Shown: positions 1-9,072 of the stretch, one piece after another
Layout: each line of letters starts with the position of its first letter
Position numbering within the stretch: position 1 is the stretch's first letter
Assembly: GCF_022346605.1 (NCBI RefSeq)
Contig: NZ_JAKRNT010000004.1
Coordinates: 62,001-126,000, forward strand
Length of the DNA: 64,000 nt
DNA from: Sporosarcina sp. ACRSL
GTDB lineage: Bacteria; Bacillota; Bacilli; Bacillales_A; Planococcaceae
Direction of reading: 5' to 3'
Position numbers and translations under genes: made by a program
Notes under the pieces: model-generated
The model's database searches: none
Seen by the model: only the letters and a program-made list of their open reading frames with translations
What the model was told of the DNA's origin: nothing

Positions 1-31
1 TACGAACAGAAATAATAGATGTGACAAGTTG

Positions 32-68
32 GCGGGCAGAGGGAGTCTTTCTTCTGCCCGCATTTTTT
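32..68 (+). terminator. Rho-independent terminator of the upstream gene
   Basis: A 9-bp GC-rich stem (GCGGGCAGA pairing with TCTGCCCGC) is followed by a run of six T. It ends a plus-strand gene lying left of the window. A TAA at 13-15 in frame with base 1 could be that gene's stop. By synteny with B. subtilis the gene would be atpC; this is inference. Confidence 0.85.
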
Positions 69-114
69 GATTGGAAATGTTATCTACTAGAGCCAATTTA
101 CGGTACCTTTTTGT

Positions 115-306
115 ATCGAGTGCGTTCGTAAATCAATGATCTGCGCCCATAAACCTTGTTAGTGCGCTCATAAATCAATGAATCGCGCTCATAAACGTCG
201 GTTCTGCGCTCAAAAATCAATGAATCGCGCCCGTAAACCCAGGTAGTGCGCTCGTAAATCAAAGAACTGCGCCCGTAAACCTTGGTTGCGTGCTCATAAA
301 CGCATT
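115..306. repeat. Tandem array of ~21-bp degenerate repeats, core GCGCYCATAAA
   Basis: About nine units of 20-22 bp. Units ending in TAAATCAATGAAT alternate with units ending in TAAACC plus variable bases, so the higher-order period is about 42 bp. The core GCGC(T/C)C(A/G)TAAA resembles the CGCATAA arrays elsewhere in the window. The minus-strand ORF across it only translates the repeat and has no ribosome binding site. Confidence 0.8.
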
Positions 307-350
307 TTTTCACGCTCGATAAATTCAGTTTTCAAAAAGGAGACAATCCG

Positions 351-587
351 ATGAATGATGTCTTTGCACACAACCCGATGCTAGCCATCGTCTCACATAT
401 ATTTTTCATCGGCTTAACTTTTTATGCATTGCAATCGGTCATGCCGGAAAAAATCATCAAAAAGAACCACGTATTTCAAGCGCAAATCCTCTTTATTTTA
501 TTGAGTTTTGCGATCGGTTCGACTGTATCAAATTTCTTTTTAGACATATCCTATTGGTCAGGACGCATCCCCACTTTATTCAACTAA
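351..587 (+). CDS. ywzB: DUF1146 family small membrane protein (YwzB-like)
   Basis: A 78-residue protein with two hydrophobic segments (about residues 9-28 and 43-65). The second contains an IGSTVSNFFLD stretch, characteristic of the DUF1146/YwzB family. No biochemical role is established for the family. The start is an ATG preceded by AAGGAGA. In B. subtilis ywzB lies between the ATP synthase operon and murAA, matching the position here just before murA. A ywmB homologue, which sits between them in B. subtilis, is not seen. Confidence 0.85.
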   Translation: MNDVFAHNPMLAIVSHIFFIGLTFYALQSVMPEKIIKKNHVFQAQILFILLSFAIGSTVSNFFLDISYWSGRIPTLFN

Positions 588-969
588 GTTTGCTCGACTG
601 AATTTTGGGTATAGTTAGACAGCCATCCCGCCGCCACCCTGCCACTGAATCCATGCCATCTCCGCGTGTACATATCACGATGTACACGGGGCGATGGCAT
701 GAAGTAAATAAATGTTTAATTTCCAATTACTTGTGGGAATTACATAAGTAACATTTCACTCGCCTACCTAAGAAAGAACACAAATCGACATATGGGTACA
801 TATTATAGACTATCTTTGGAGATAGACGGGAAAATAGCTCTGTAGTAACTTGTTTAATAATGTAGAGCGTTGTAGAATAGTATGTGTTTTTATGTTTAAT
901 TTATGATGAAAAAAATCAAAAGAAAATATGATCCAAACAGTATAAATTTTTGAGTCGGAGGGGCTTTTT
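588..969. other. Intergenic region upstream of murA with a 50-base hairpin
   Basis: No gene is visible. The main feature is a near-perfect inverted repeat at 652-701: CATGCCATC with GATGGCATG outside, CGTGTACA with TGTACACG inside, and an 8-base loop. No T tract follows it (gaagtaaataaa), so it is not a standard terminator. It could be an RNA structure or a protein-binding palindrome. The last 250 bases before murA are AT-rich and probably contain the murA promoter. Confidence 0.6.
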
Positions 970-2271
970 GTGGACAAAATAATAATTAACGGTGGACGCG
1001 TTCTTCACGGCAACGTGCGTGTAGAAGGCGCAAAAAATGCAGTATTGCCGATCTTGGCCGCTGCATTGCTCGCATCGGAAGGTCCTAACATCATACGTGA
1101 CGTACCTAACCTTTCGGATGTCTCCACGATCAACGAAGTAGTCAAAAGCTTAAACGCCAAAGTCAATTATGATCCTGAAAAAGGGCAAGTAATCATGGAT
1201 TCATCTGAACCGCTTGCAAGCGAAGCTCATTTTGAATATGTACGTAAAATGCGTGCGTCAATCTTGGTGATGGGACCATTATTAGCGCGCAACGGTTTTG
1301 CACGCGTTGCTTTACCTGGAGGATGTGCCATCGGATCTCGGCCAATCGACCAACACTTAAAAGGGTTTGAAGCGATGGGCGCGGAGATTACATTCGGACA
1401 TGGACATGTCGAAGCGAAAGCGGAAAAAGGCCTGAAAGGTGCCAAAATCTATTTGGACTTCCCGAGCGTCGGCGCAACGGAAAATATCATGACAGCCGCT
1501 GCTCTTGCAAAAGGAACAACCATTATCGAAAACGCGGCGAAAGAGCCGGAAATTGTCGATTTGGCGAACTTCATTAATGAAATGGGCGGTCGAGTGGTCG
1601 GTGCCGGAACAGATGCTATTCGTATCGAAGGCGTTGAAAAACTTCACGGGACAATCCACCATATTATCCCAGACCGCATCGAAGCGGGTACATTCATGGT
1701 CGCTGCAGCGATTACGGGCGGTGACGTGACAATCGAAAACGCTGTACCTGAACATAACGCAGCCTTAATTTCAAAGCTTGGTGAAATGGGTGTAATCATT
1801 ACTGAATTAGACGAAGGCTTGCGCATTCAGGCGAAGCATCCTTTAAAAGCGGTCGACTTGAAAACAATGCCGCATCCTGGATTCCCGACAGACATGCAAT
1901 CGCAAATGATGGCGCTTATGCTAACGGCATCCGGAACAGGCGTCCTAACTGAAACAGTATTTGAAAACCGCTTCATGCACGTCGAAGAATTCCGTCGCAT
2001 GAACGCAAACGTTAAAATCGAAGGACGCTCGGTCATCATCTCAGGTCCATCCAATCTACAAGGTGCCGAAGTCGCAGCAACGGACTTGCGCGCGGCGGCA
2101 GCCCTCATTTTAGCGGGTCTCGTAGCAGAAGGCGTCACACGCGTCACAGAACTCGATCATTTAGACCGAGGCTATGTCGATTTCCATAAGAAATTAAAAG
2201 CGCTCGGCGCAGACATTGAACGCGTTTCTTCTGAAGAAAAGAAACCAGCAACAGAAGTACAACTTGTGTAA
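970..2271 (+). CDS. murA: UDP-N-acetylglucosamine 1-carboxyvinyltransferase MurA
   Basis: This cytosolic enzyme transfers enolpyruvate from PEP to UDP-GlcNAc, the first committed step of peptidoglycan synthesis and the target of fosfomycin. The 433 residues match the usual family length. Diagnostic residues are Lys22-Asn23 in GAKNAVLP and the catalytic Cys119 in [10 protein letters not shown], so a fosfomycin-sensitive Cys form is expected. The start is GTG at 970, 5 bases after CGGAGGGGC. Low-GC Gram-positives usually carry two murA paralogues; the position next to ywzB and spoIID suggests the murAA orthologue. Confidence 0.97.
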   Translation: MDKIIINGGRVLHGNVRVEGAKNAVLPILAAALLASEGPNIIRDVPNLSDVSTINEVVKSLNAKVNYDPEKGQVIMDSSEPLASEAHFEYVRKMRASILVMGPLLARNGFARVALPGGCAIGSRPIDQHLKGFEAMGAEITFGHGHVEAKAEKGLKGAKIYLDFPSVGATENIMTAAALAKGTTIIENAAKEPEIVDLANFINEMGGRVVGAGTDAIRIEGVEKLHGTIHHIIPDRIEAGTFMVAAAITGGDVTIENAVPEHNAALISKLGEMGVIITELDEGLRIQAKHPLKAVDLKTMPHPGFPTDMQSQMMALMLTASGTGVLTETVFENRFMHVEEFRRMNANVKIEGRSVIISGPSNLQGAEVAATDLRAAAALILAGLVAEGVTRVTELDHLDRGYVDFHKKLKALGADIERVSSEEKKPATEVQLV

Positions 2272-2280
2272 CGAATAACC

Positions 2281-2315
2281 AACTGCCTCCACGTCAAACT
2301 GGAGGCAGTTTTTTT
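2281..2315 (+). terminator. murA terminator
   Basis: A 10-bp stem (ACTGCCTCCA with TGGAGGCAGT) with an 8-base loop is followed by seven T, 9 bases after the murA stop codon. Confidence 0.93.
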
Positions 2316-2343
2316 GAATGAATTATAGTCTTACAACATATGA

Positions 2344-3312
2344 ATGAATATGGACAAACTACTAGCCGTTTTATTCATCGTACTACTATTTTTCATTCCC
2401 ATCCTCATGAAAACACCAGTCGATCCAGTAAAAAACGTAGCAATGGAAGATCCCTGCGCAATCTATATCACTGTGGAAGGGGTGGACAAGCCTTTGCCGC
2501 TTGAGGAGTACGTCATTGGGGTTGTCGCGGGCGAAATGCCGATCGACTTCCACGACGAAGCCTTAAGGGCACAAGCGATTGCGGCTCGGACATATGTACT
2601 TCAGACGACGGATGGTGGCAAGAAGCCGATCGAGGCGACCGTCTCCGCGCAAGTGTACAAAACTGCAGCTGAACGGAAGGAACGCTGGGGCAATAAGTTC
2701 AAGGAGAACGAAAAAAGGCTTCGTGAAATTGTCGCAACAACGACGGGGGACATTATCGTCTATGGCGACGAAATGATTACCGCGATGTTTTTTTCCACAT
2801 CGAACGGCAAGACGGAAACCGCTCAAAACTACGGCGGAAACTCGATTCCGTACTTGCAAAGCGTGGAAAGCCCAGGAGAAGAGGGCATCACGGCGGAATT
2901 CGAAAGGCTCGTTGAAATGCCCATTTCGGAGTGGAATGAAGCGCTCGGTTCCAGCTGGAAAGCGGATCGCTTCAAAAGCCTCAAACTCGTCCGCAATCAA
3001 ACGGGGCGCGTACAAAGAGCGGTATCCAAGGACTTCGAAATGAGCGGGCGAGAAATGCGCGAAGCACTCGGCCTCGCCTCCACAGATTTTGACATCGCCT
3101 ACGACGTCACCAACGAAATCGTCCTCATTACAACGAAGGGATACGGGCATGGCGTCGGCATGAGCCAATACGGCGCAGAAGCCTTTGCCCAGAAAGGATG
3201 GACTGCTGAAAACATCGTCACCTACTATTATTCAGGCACAACAATAAAAAAATTCGAAGTAGATGAATCAGAATGTTTAAAATCACCAACACTTGCAAAC
3301 AATAGCAAGTGA
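2344..3312 (+). CDS. spoIID: Stage II sporulation protein D (SpoIID lytic transglycosylase)
   Basis: SpoIID is the mother-cell membrane peptidoglycan hydrolase that, with SpoIIM and SpoIIP, thins septal wall during engulfment. The protein has 322 residues: an N-terminal membrane anchor (about residues 5-22), then the SpoIID domain starting at LPLEEYVIGVVAGEMP. Glu64 in GEMP corresponds to the proposed catalytic acid. The C-terminal motif GYGHGVGMSQYGA is also typical. No strong ribosome binding site precedes the ATGs at 2344 and 2350, so the exact start is uncertain. It follows the murA terminator, so a separate, probably sigma-E dependent, promoter is expected; I could not assign boxes. Confidence 0.95.
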   Translation: MNMDKLLAVLFIVLLFFIPILMKTPVDPVKNVAMEDPCAIYITVEGVDKPLPLEEYVIGVVAGEMPIDFHDEALRAQAIAARTYVLQTTDGGKKPIEATVSAQVYKTAAERKERWGNKFKENEKRLREIVATTTGDIIVYGDEMITAMFFSTSNGKTETAQNYGGNSIPYLQSVESPGEEGITAEFERLVEMPISEWNEALGSSWKADRFKSLKLVRNQTGRVQRAVSKDFEMSGREMREALGLASTDFDIAYDVTNEIVLITTKGYGHGVGMSQYGAEAFAQKGWTAENIVTYYYSGTTIKKFEVDESECLKSPTLANNSK

Positions 3313-3322
3313 GGTGATGACA

Positions 3323-3973
3323 ATGCGAGAAGAAAAACCGAAATTCCCTTCTCAGAAGAATAAGAGTCAAAAGAAGAATAGATGGTTCTGGCCAGCCATC
3401 TACGCTGGAATTGCAATCGTCTTCGTCGGTATGATTTGGGGCTATAACGCTTTCATCCAAAATGACACCGAAACAGCTGACGTAGCAAACGATCCGAACG
3501 AGCCAATTGTTGAAACGAACGCTGCAAACGAAGTACTCAAATACCCATTCAACGAGGATCATTTAGACAACGTAGCCATTATACAAGAGTACTATGATGC
3601 AGAAGCAGATGAAGAGACACGCGAAAACGCACTCCTCGTCTTCAACCAAACGTATTTGACCAATAAAGGCGTCTCGATCTCAATGGAAGGCCAACCATTT
3701 GAAGTCGTCGCAGCCCTCAGCGGAACCGTCAAAGAAGTCGTGATCGACCAATTCCAAGGCAGCGAAGTCACGATCGAACATGCTAACGGATTGACAACAA
3801 AGTACAGCTCCTTAACCGGCATCCTCGTCAAAGAAGGCGACGAAGTCATTCAAGGACAATCACTCGGCACAGCCACAAGCAACGAATGGAATGCCAAAGC
3901 CGGCACACACTTGCACTTCGAAGTGCACAAAGACGGCGTCCCTGTCAACCCGCGCACATTCCTAGGTTTCTAA
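3323..3973 (+). CDS. spoIIQ: SpoIIQ-like M23 (LytM) domain protein
   Basis: SpoIIQ is a forespore membrane protein that pairs with SpoIIIAH across the engulfment septum. The ATG at 3323 follows a GAGGTG box with good spacing and gives 216 residues. A basic N-terminus precedes one transmembrane segment (about 21-45), then a linker, then an M23 domain (about 115-216) ending with HLHFEVH. The first M23 metal-ligand motif, normally HxGxD, reads NKGVS, so the first His and Asp are missing. B. subtilis SpoIIQ is likewise degenerate, so a scaffold role is more likely than peptidase activity. It directly follows spoIID. Confidence 0.93.
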   Translation: MREEKPKFPSQKNKSQKKNRWFWPAIYAGIAIVFVGMIWGYNAFIQNDTETADVANDPNEPIVETNAANEVLKYPFNEDHLDNVAIIQEYYDAEADEETRENALLVFNQTYLTNKGVSISMEGQPFEVVAALSGTVKEVVIDQFQGSEVTIEHANGLTTKYSSLTGILVKEGDEVIQGQSLGTATSNEWNAKAGTHLHFEVHKDGVPVNPRTFLGF

Positions 3974-3977
3974 TCAA

Positions 3978-4012
3978 AACAGCCATTCTCCGTTGAGAGA
4001 GTGGCTGTTTTT
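3978..4012 (+). terminator. spoIIQ terminator
   Basis: Stem AACAGCCA with TGGCTGTT and a T run, just after the spoIIQ stop codon. Confidence 0.85.
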
Positions 4013-4023
4013 AGTTTATGAAT

Positions 4024-4125
4024 CGCGTAAAAATGGTAGCTGAATGAGATGGAGAGGCCCCGCGCTCAAAGCGGAATGTCCCACGCCCAAAGCATCCCAT
4101 CATCCCACGCTCCAAGATCACCCAC
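4024..4125. repeat. Short degenerate repeats, core CRCGCYCAAAG
   Basis: Three or four units spaced 21-24 bp apart (cgcgctcaaag, cacgcccaaag, cacgctccaag). They resemble the 115-306 array but end in CAAAG instead of CATAAA. Degenerate, moderate confidence. Confidence 0.5.
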
Positions 4126-4237
4126 TCCCCATACAACAAAAGAATAAAAACGTTCCCTCAATCCACCTTTGACATAAACCCACTCCCAACCGCATACGAT
4201 AAAGGAAGAAACGGAGCTGACAGGAAAGGAAGAGGGC

Positions 4238-4507
4238 GTGCACGAGCAAATTCGGAGGCGATGCGTGCGCCTCGGCAAAATGTTGCTGGACACTGGACTT
4301 ACCGTAAGGGCGCTGGCGAAAACGACGGGCTACTCCAAAAGCACGGTCCATAAGGATTTGACCGAGCGGCTGCCGAATGTGGATGTGGAGTTGTCTGAAG
4401 AAGTCGCCAAAATACTTGCCTATCATAAGTCTGTCAGACATTTAAGAGGCGGTGAAGCAACACGGATGAAATGGATGAATGAAAATAAGAAAGCCCGCAA
4501 CACATGA
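4238..4507 (+). CDS. spoIIID: Sporulation transcription factor SpoIIID
   Basis: SpoIIID is a small DNA-binding regulator of mother-cell genes, acting with sigma-E. It has 89 residues with a helix-turn-helix at about 20-44 (VRALAKTTGYSKSTVHKDL) and the conserved C-terminal block YHKSVRHLRGGEAT. The GTG start at 4238 matches the family N-terminus (MHEQI here, MHDYI in B. subtilis) and follows a purine-rich GGAAGAGGG box. The position between spoIIQ and mbl agrees with B. subtilis. Confidence 0.96.
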   Translation: MHEQIRRRCVRLGKMLLDTGLTVRALAKTTGYSKSTVHKDLTERLPNVDVELSEEVAKILAYHKSVRHLRGGEATRMKWMNENKKARNT

Positions 4508-4874
4508 CGGGAATAGACGGGGCCCATCGACCCTCCTTATAGGAAGGCGGATACCCTGTCTTTTCGCATGGGTAAAAACCAGTCGCATTACATTGAAAAA
4601 TGGAGAATTCCAGAAGGAAATGTGTTATGAATCTACCTATGTCTTTTAGAATGGAATGAAAAAGCACTATATTAAAATGTTTGACCGTATTACAACTTCC
4701 TCAAAACCCCTGTAAATATCCCCCATTCGACACCTTTCCACACGGCTTAAATTACTGTATGAAAAAATGCAAAATTCCTGTCAATCTTTATGTTCATTAA
4801 TGGGTCATTATGGTACAATCTATAGTTAGGTGAGTATGCAGTTCGAACTGCAGTTGGAAGGGGAAACGGGATTA
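4508..4874 (+). promoter_or_regulatory. mbl upstream region with a weak sigma-A-like promoter
   Basis: No gene is visible in these 367 bases. A GC-containing segment at 4520-4575 can fold (ATACCC with GGGTA) but lacks a convincing T tract. A possible promoter is TGTTCA at 4791-4796, 17 bases, TACAAT at 4814-4819, about 55 bases before the mbl start. Confidence 0.4.
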
Positions 4875-5864
4875 ATGTTTGCAAAAGATATCGGGATCGA
4901 TCTTGGAACTGCGAATGTGTTGATTCACGTAAAAGGGAAAGGCATCGTTTTGGACGAGCCAGCAGTCGTTGCGATCGACAAACATACAAACAAAGTATTG
5001 GCGGTTGGGACAGAAGCGAGTAAAATGGTTGGAAGGACGCCGGGCAATATCGTTGCCATCCGTCCGATGAAAGATGGGGTTATCGCTGATTTTGACGTAA
5101 CGGAAATGATGCTCCGTCACTTTATAAATAAATTGAATGTCAAAGGATTCTTATCGAAGCCGCGCATCCTCGTCTGCTGCCCGACGAACATTACGAGTGT
5201 CGAGCAGAAAGCGATCCAAGACGCGGCAGAAAAATCCGGCGGCAAAAAAGTGTATCTTGAAGAAGAACCGAAAGTTGCTGCAATCGGCGCCGGCATGGAC
5301 ATCTTCCAGCCAAGTGGAAACATGGTCATCGATATCGGGGGCGGAACAACAGACGTCGCGGTGCTATCGATGGGGGATATCGTTACTTCCGAATCGATCA
5401 AGGCGGCAGGCGACATGTTTGACAATGACATCATTCAATCGATTAAACGAAAACATAAATTGCTCATTGGGGAACGGACGGCGGAGACAATTAAAAAAGA
5501 AATCGCAACCGTTTTTCCAGGAGGGCGGAAAGAACAGATGGATATCCGTGGCCGAGATATGGTCACTGGACTTCCACGCACGATCACAATCACCTCCGAA
5601 GAAGTCAGGGAAGCACTTAACGAATCAATCGGCATGATCATCCAATCCGCAAAGAACGTATTGGAGAAAACGCCACCTGAACTATCCGCGGACATTATCG
5701 ATCGAGGCGTTTTCCTTACGGGCGGCGGCGCATTACTACACGGCATCGACCATCTGCTTGCGGAAGAATTGAGAGTTCCGGTATTCATTTCGGACAATCC
5801 TCTCAGCTGTGTGGCGATCGGAACGGGAATCCTTCTCGAAAACATTAGCAAAACAGCCCGATAA
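4875..5864 (+). CDS. mbl: Rod shape-determining protein Mbl (MreB family actin)
   Basis: This bacterial actin homologue forms membrane-associated filaments that direct elongasome peptidoglycan synthesis. The start ATG at 4875 (MFAKDIGIDLGTAN) gives 329 residues, the family N-terminus, and follows GGAAGGGGAAA; the longer GTG-initiated form adds 15 atypical residues. ATPase motifs are present: phosphate 1 DLGTAN (about 8-13), phosphate 2 DIGGGTTDVAV (about 157-167) and adenosine motif TGGGALL (near 285). The spoIIID-mbl-flhO-flhP order is as in B. subtilis, which supports Mbl over MreB or MreBH. Confidence 0.95.
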   Translation: MFAKDIGIDLGTANVLIHVKGKGIVLDEPAVVAIDKHTNKVLAVGTEASKMVGRTPGNIVAIRPMKDGVIADFDVTEMMLRHFINKLNVKGFLSKPRILVCCPTNITSVEQKAIQDAAEKSGGKKVYLEEEPKVAAIGAGMDIFQPSGNMVIDIGGGTTDVAVLSMGDIVTSESIKAAGDMFDNDIIQSIKRKHKLLIGERTAETIKKEIATVFPGGRKEQMDIRGRDMVTGLPRTITITSEEVREALNESIGMIIQSAKNVLEKTPPELSADIIDRGVFLTGGGALLHGIDHLLAEELRVPVFISDNPLSCVAIGTGILLENISKTAR

Positions 5865-5929
5865 TAATCATTGAATTCATCTGAAATCGTTACAATAAAG
5901 AACACCAATAGTCAGGAGGCGGATCCCTC

Positions 5930-6769
5930 ATGTTCCGTGGATTTTACACAGTCGGCTCAGGCATGATCGCGCAGCAGCGCAGAACGGAAATGCTCGCAAA
6001 TAATATTGCGAATGCCAATACGCCGGGCTTCAAAGCTGAACAGTCAAGCATCCGTTCATTCCCGGAAATGTTCATGTCAAGCTTGCATGCGCAACGCATT
6101 CCAACTGAAAAAGGCATTCAGCTGAACGGCTTGTCTCCAGTCGGGGCACTTTCGACAGGGGTCTACATGCAAGAAACAATGCCACTCTTCACGCAAGGAA
6201 CGTTACGCGAAACTGGCATGACGACAGACGTCGCACTACTCGACGGCAACTTGCCGACGAATCCGGAAACCGGTGAACCGGGAGCCGTCTTTTTCCGCCT
6301 TGAAAATGGCAACGGGAATGAAGTTTATACTAGAAACGGTAATTTTACACTCGATGCTTCAGGTTTCTTAACGAATCCGATGGGGTATTATGTACTAGAT
6401 ACTCAAGGGCAGCGGATCCAATTGCAAAATGACGATTTCAGCATTTCGGACGCTGGAATCATTATGCAAAACGGAGTTGCAGTTGCCACTCTCGGTGTTT
6501 CATTCGCGGAACAGCCCGGCACCCTCTTGAAGCAAGGAAACGGCCTATTTACGAGCAATGCCGGCAACTTGCCTGAAGCGCAAGGAGTCGCTGGGGTCGG
6601 CTATTCATTCCAACAAGGCTATTTGGAAGGCTCAAATGTTGACGCGGGCAAGACGATGACGGACATGCTCGCCGCGTACCGTGCATTCGAAGCGAATCAA
6701 AAAATCCTTCAAGCATATGACCGGAGCATGGAAAAAGCTGTGAACGAAATTGGGCGTGTCAACGGATGA
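5930..6769 (+). CDS. flhO: Flagellar hook-basal body rod protein FlhO (FlgG/FlgF family)
   Basis: A distal-rod component of the flagellar basal body. The 279 residues start with the N-terminal rod domain including NNIANANTPGFKAEQ (about 25-39), and end with the C-terminal FlgG-type coiled coil (DMLAAYRAFEANQKILQAYD). The start follows AGGAGG. It is 25 bases upstream of flhP, forming a two-gene operon as in B. subtilis. Confidence 0.95.
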   Translation: MFRGFYTVGSGMIAQQRRTEMLANNIANANTPGFKAEQSSIRSFPEMFMSSLHAQRIPTEKGIQLNGLSPVGALSTGVYMQETMPLFTQGTLRETGMTTDVALLDGNLPTNPETGEPGAVFFRLENGNGNEVYTRNGNFTLDASGFLTNPMGYYVLDTQGQRIQLQNDDFSISDAGIIMQNGVAVATLGVSFAEQPGTLLKQGNGLFTSNAGNLPEAQGVAGVGYSFQQGYLEGSNVDAGKTMTDMLAAYRAFEANQKILQAYDRSMEKAVNEIGRVNG

Positions 6770-6794
6770 TGCGTTTTGAAAGGGGCCGAAACGA

Positions 6795-7631
6795 ATGATA
6801 CGATCGATGACAACGGCAGTGAACACAATGAACCAATTGCAAAGCCAATTTGATATAATCGGCAATAACCTTGCAAATTCGGCGACAAACGGGTATAAAT
6901 CGAGTGAAGCCAATTTTCATGAGATGCTGTACCAACAATTCAACAACGACAAAGCAGATACTGTACAACGCCAGTCTCCCGCAGGCATCCGTTACGGAGT
7001 AGGTGCCATGCTTGGCCCAGCGAAAATGAACTGGACAGTCGGTTCGCTCCAAATGACAGGGCGCGAACTCGACTTTGCATTGACTGAACCGAAGCAGTAC
7101 TTCAACATCATTATGCCCGGAGACGATGGGGAACAAACGGTGTACACACGTGCAGGAAATTTTTACGTTTCGCCAGTTGAAGGCGGCAATCTGATGCTCG
7201 TCAATGGGGATGGGTATCCAGTTGCAAATAGTGCAGGACAGCCGATACTGTTTGCCGACAGCGTCAAGCAGTACAATATGCTTCCTGAAGGCATCCTTGA
7301 AGTGACGCATAACGACGGTGCCGTACAGCGGATCGAGATGGGTGTCACGACACTCGAACGCCCGAATTTGATGAGCCGCCTTTCCGCAACATTGCTAGGA
7401 TTGCCTGCTAATTTGGCTGAGCTCGGCGTAAATGCCGGAGACATCCTGACGGAAATGAACGGCGCTGAACGGAACCGCATCGGTATGGAAAATCAAAAAC
7501 TCGAAGCATCGAACGTCAATTACGAAAAAGAGATGACAGACCTGATCAATGTCCAACGTTCGTACCAATTCAACGCGCGGACAGTCACGCTCGCCGATCA
7601 AATGTTAGGCTTGATCAATAACATTCGATAA
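6795..7631 (+). CDS. flhP: Flagellar hook-basal body rod protein FlhP
   Basis: Second FlgG/FlgF-type rod protein, 278 residues. The N-terminal motif IGNNLANSATNGYKSSEANF (about 22-41) and the C-terminal NVNYEKEMTDLINVQRSY helix are characteristic. GAAAGGGG precedes the ATG. It was probably produced by duplication with flhO and is co-transcribed with it; 22 bases separate it from the next small gene. Confidence 0.95.
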   Translation: MIRSMTTAVNTMNQLQSQFDIIGNNLANSATNGYKSSEANFHEMLYQQFNNDKADTVQRQSPAGIRYGVGAMLGPAKMNWTVGSLQMTGRELDFALTEPKQYFNIIMPGDDGEQTVYTRAGNFYVSPVEGGNLMLVNGDGYPVANSAGQPILFADSVKQYNMLPEGILEVTHNDGAVQRIEMGVTTLERPNLMSRLSATLLGLPANLAELGVNAGDILTEMNGAERNRIGMENQKLEASNVNYEKEMTDLINVQRSYQFNARTVTLADQMLGLINNIR

Positions 7632-7653
7632 GCCGTGCTAGGGAGAATCCGAT

Positions 7654-7989
7654 ATGATAGATGAAAAACAGAAACATCCTCAATGGGACCATATGAAACA
7701 AAAAGACACGACAGAGCGGCAAATCGTCGCATCTCGCGTGGCACGCAGTCAACAAAAGAAGCAGAAGTCCGTCAAAGAGGATGAGAGCGAAAAGCGGCGC
7801 ATTTGGGTCCAAATCCGCCTGCTGCCAATATGGTTGCGGGTCGTGCTCGTCCTTCTGTTACTCACGGGCGCCGCAATCCTTGGCGCCATTGTCGGCTACG
7901 GCTATATTGGCGACGGCCAGCCCGCCGATGTCCTAAAAAAAGAAACATGGACCCATATACTCGATATCATAAATGGGAAAGAGTCATAA
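7654..7989 (+). CDS. EpuA-family membrane protein (annotated as DNA-directed RNA polymerase subunit beta)
   Basis: The 111 residues comprise a charged, coiled-coil-like N-terminus (about 1-52), one transmembrane segment (about 60-85, starting LLPIWLRVVLVLLLL) and a short tail with IGDGQPADVLKKETWTHILD. This layout and the GYIGDG...DVLK motif match the EpuA family. Databases often label the family as an RNA polymerase beta subunit, but nothing in the sequence supports polymerase function. The gene is commonly found between flhP and fabZ in Bacillales, as here. Confidence 0.8.
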   Translation: MIDEKQKHPQWDHMKQKDTTERQIVASRVARSQQKKQKSVKEDESEKRRIWVQIRLLPIWLRVVLVLLLLTGAAILGAIVGYGYIGDGQPADVLKKETWTHILDIINGKES

Positions 7990-8057
7990 CGGCTCTTTCA
8001 TTTCATTTTGCCTAAGTAGGTACGATAAATACATACATTGTCGGGAGGATTAAGGAA

Positions 8058-8498
8058 ATGTTAAACGCAGAACAAATTCAAGAAATCATTCCCCATCGCT
8101 ATCCTTTCCTATTAGTGGATCGGATTACTGAAATCGAAGAGGGGAAACGGGTCGTTGGCCTGAAAAACGTCACCATCAACGAAGACTTTTTCAACGGTCA
8201 CTTTCCGGGCTACCCGGTCATGCCGGGCGTCTTGATCGTCGAAGCGCTTGCTCAAGTCGGCGCCGTCGCCATCCTTCAAAAAGAAGAGAACCGCGGCCGC
8301 CTCGCATTTTTTGCAGGGATCGACAACTGTAGATTCAAACGCCAAGTCGTCCCAGGGGACCAACTGAAACTCGAAGTTGAAATTACAAGAATGCGCGGCT
8401 CAATCGGGAAAGGGAAAGCAGTAGCGACGGTTGATGGAGAAATCGCCTGCGAAACAGAAATCACATTCGCCCTAGGACCCAAAGCACCTTCAAATTAA
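8058..8498 (+). CDS. fabZ: 3-hydroxyacyl-[acyl-carrier-protein] dehydratase FabZ
   Basis: FabZ dehydrates beta-hydroxyacyl-ACP in type II fatty acid synthesis. The 146 residues form a single hot-dog fold. [12 protein letters not shown] (about 12-23) and the active-site segment [18 protein letters not shown] (about 47-64), with catalytic His and Glu, are intact. The ATG follows GGGAGGATTAAGG. Conserved position downstream of the flagellar rod genes. Confidence 0.97.
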   Translation: MLNAEQIQEIIPHRYPFLLVDRITEIEEGKRVVGLKNVTINEDFFNGHFPGYPVMPGVLIVEALAQVGAVAILQKEENRGRLAFFAGIDNCRFKRQVVPGDQLKLEVEITRMRGSIGKGKAVATVDGEIACETEITFALGPKAPSN

Positions 8499-8591
8499 TT
8501 TGCGCACGTCTAAAATGTCAGCTACAATGAGAAGTGCAGTGTGCTTGCTCCATCCGCACACGCACGTTAGAGTGGGAGGTACCAACTAATT

Positions 8592-8984
8592 ATGTACAAT
8601 GATCTTTCTCCAAATATAAAAAGCAGCATCACACGCTCCATCACCCAAACGTTCGAGCAATACATGACGGACATCGCTTGGGACGAAGAGCTGTACGACA
8701 TCGAAGACTTCATCGATTCATGGCGCGAATACATCACGACGAAAGCACTCTGGTACACAAAAATTCCAGATGACATGAAACGGGATCCGAAATTCCATGA
8801 AGACCTCGCCCAGCGAATCAATGAAGTCATCCAGCGTATCATCAGCGAGCCGCCTTCTGAAGAGCAAATCGCCAATATCCAAATGATGCAGGAAAAACTC
8901 GATACGCATCTCACGTACGACTGCAAAGCCGAAGCCGTATTTGTCGAAAACCTGCTGAAAGAACGCCTCGAAAAAGAACAATAA
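8592..8984 (+). CDS. Hypothetical acidic helical protein, 130 residues
   Basis: I do not recognise a named family. The predicted protein is soluble, acidic and mostly helical, with no signal peptide or transmembrane segment. It begins MYNDLSPNIKSSITRSI and ends with a charged helix containing one Cys (TYDCKAEAVF). The ATG is preceded by GGGAGGT at about 11 bases. It sits alone between fabZ and a lipoprotein gene. Confidence 0.7.
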   Translation: MYNDLSPNIKSSITRSITQTFEQYMTDIAWDEELYDIEDFIDSWREYITTKALWYTKIPDDMKRDPKFHEDLAQRINEVIQRIISEPPSEEQIANIQMMQEKLDTHLTYDCKAEAVFVENLLKERLEKEQ

Positions 8985-9072
8985 AAAGTATGGATAGTTC
9001 CCTCCTTTTTAGCCAACCTACAAGTATCATACGATTTGTATGATACAGGCTTGTGGAAAGGAGGGAATTCTT

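Noticed and set aside
98-313. Minus-strand 71-residue ORF with YGR/YER repeats
   Set aside because: It is a translation of the 21-bp tandem repeat, has no ribosome binding site and no non-repeat content.
1357-1755. Minus-strand 132-residue ORF inside murA
   Set aside because: Antisense shadow of a well-conserved gene.
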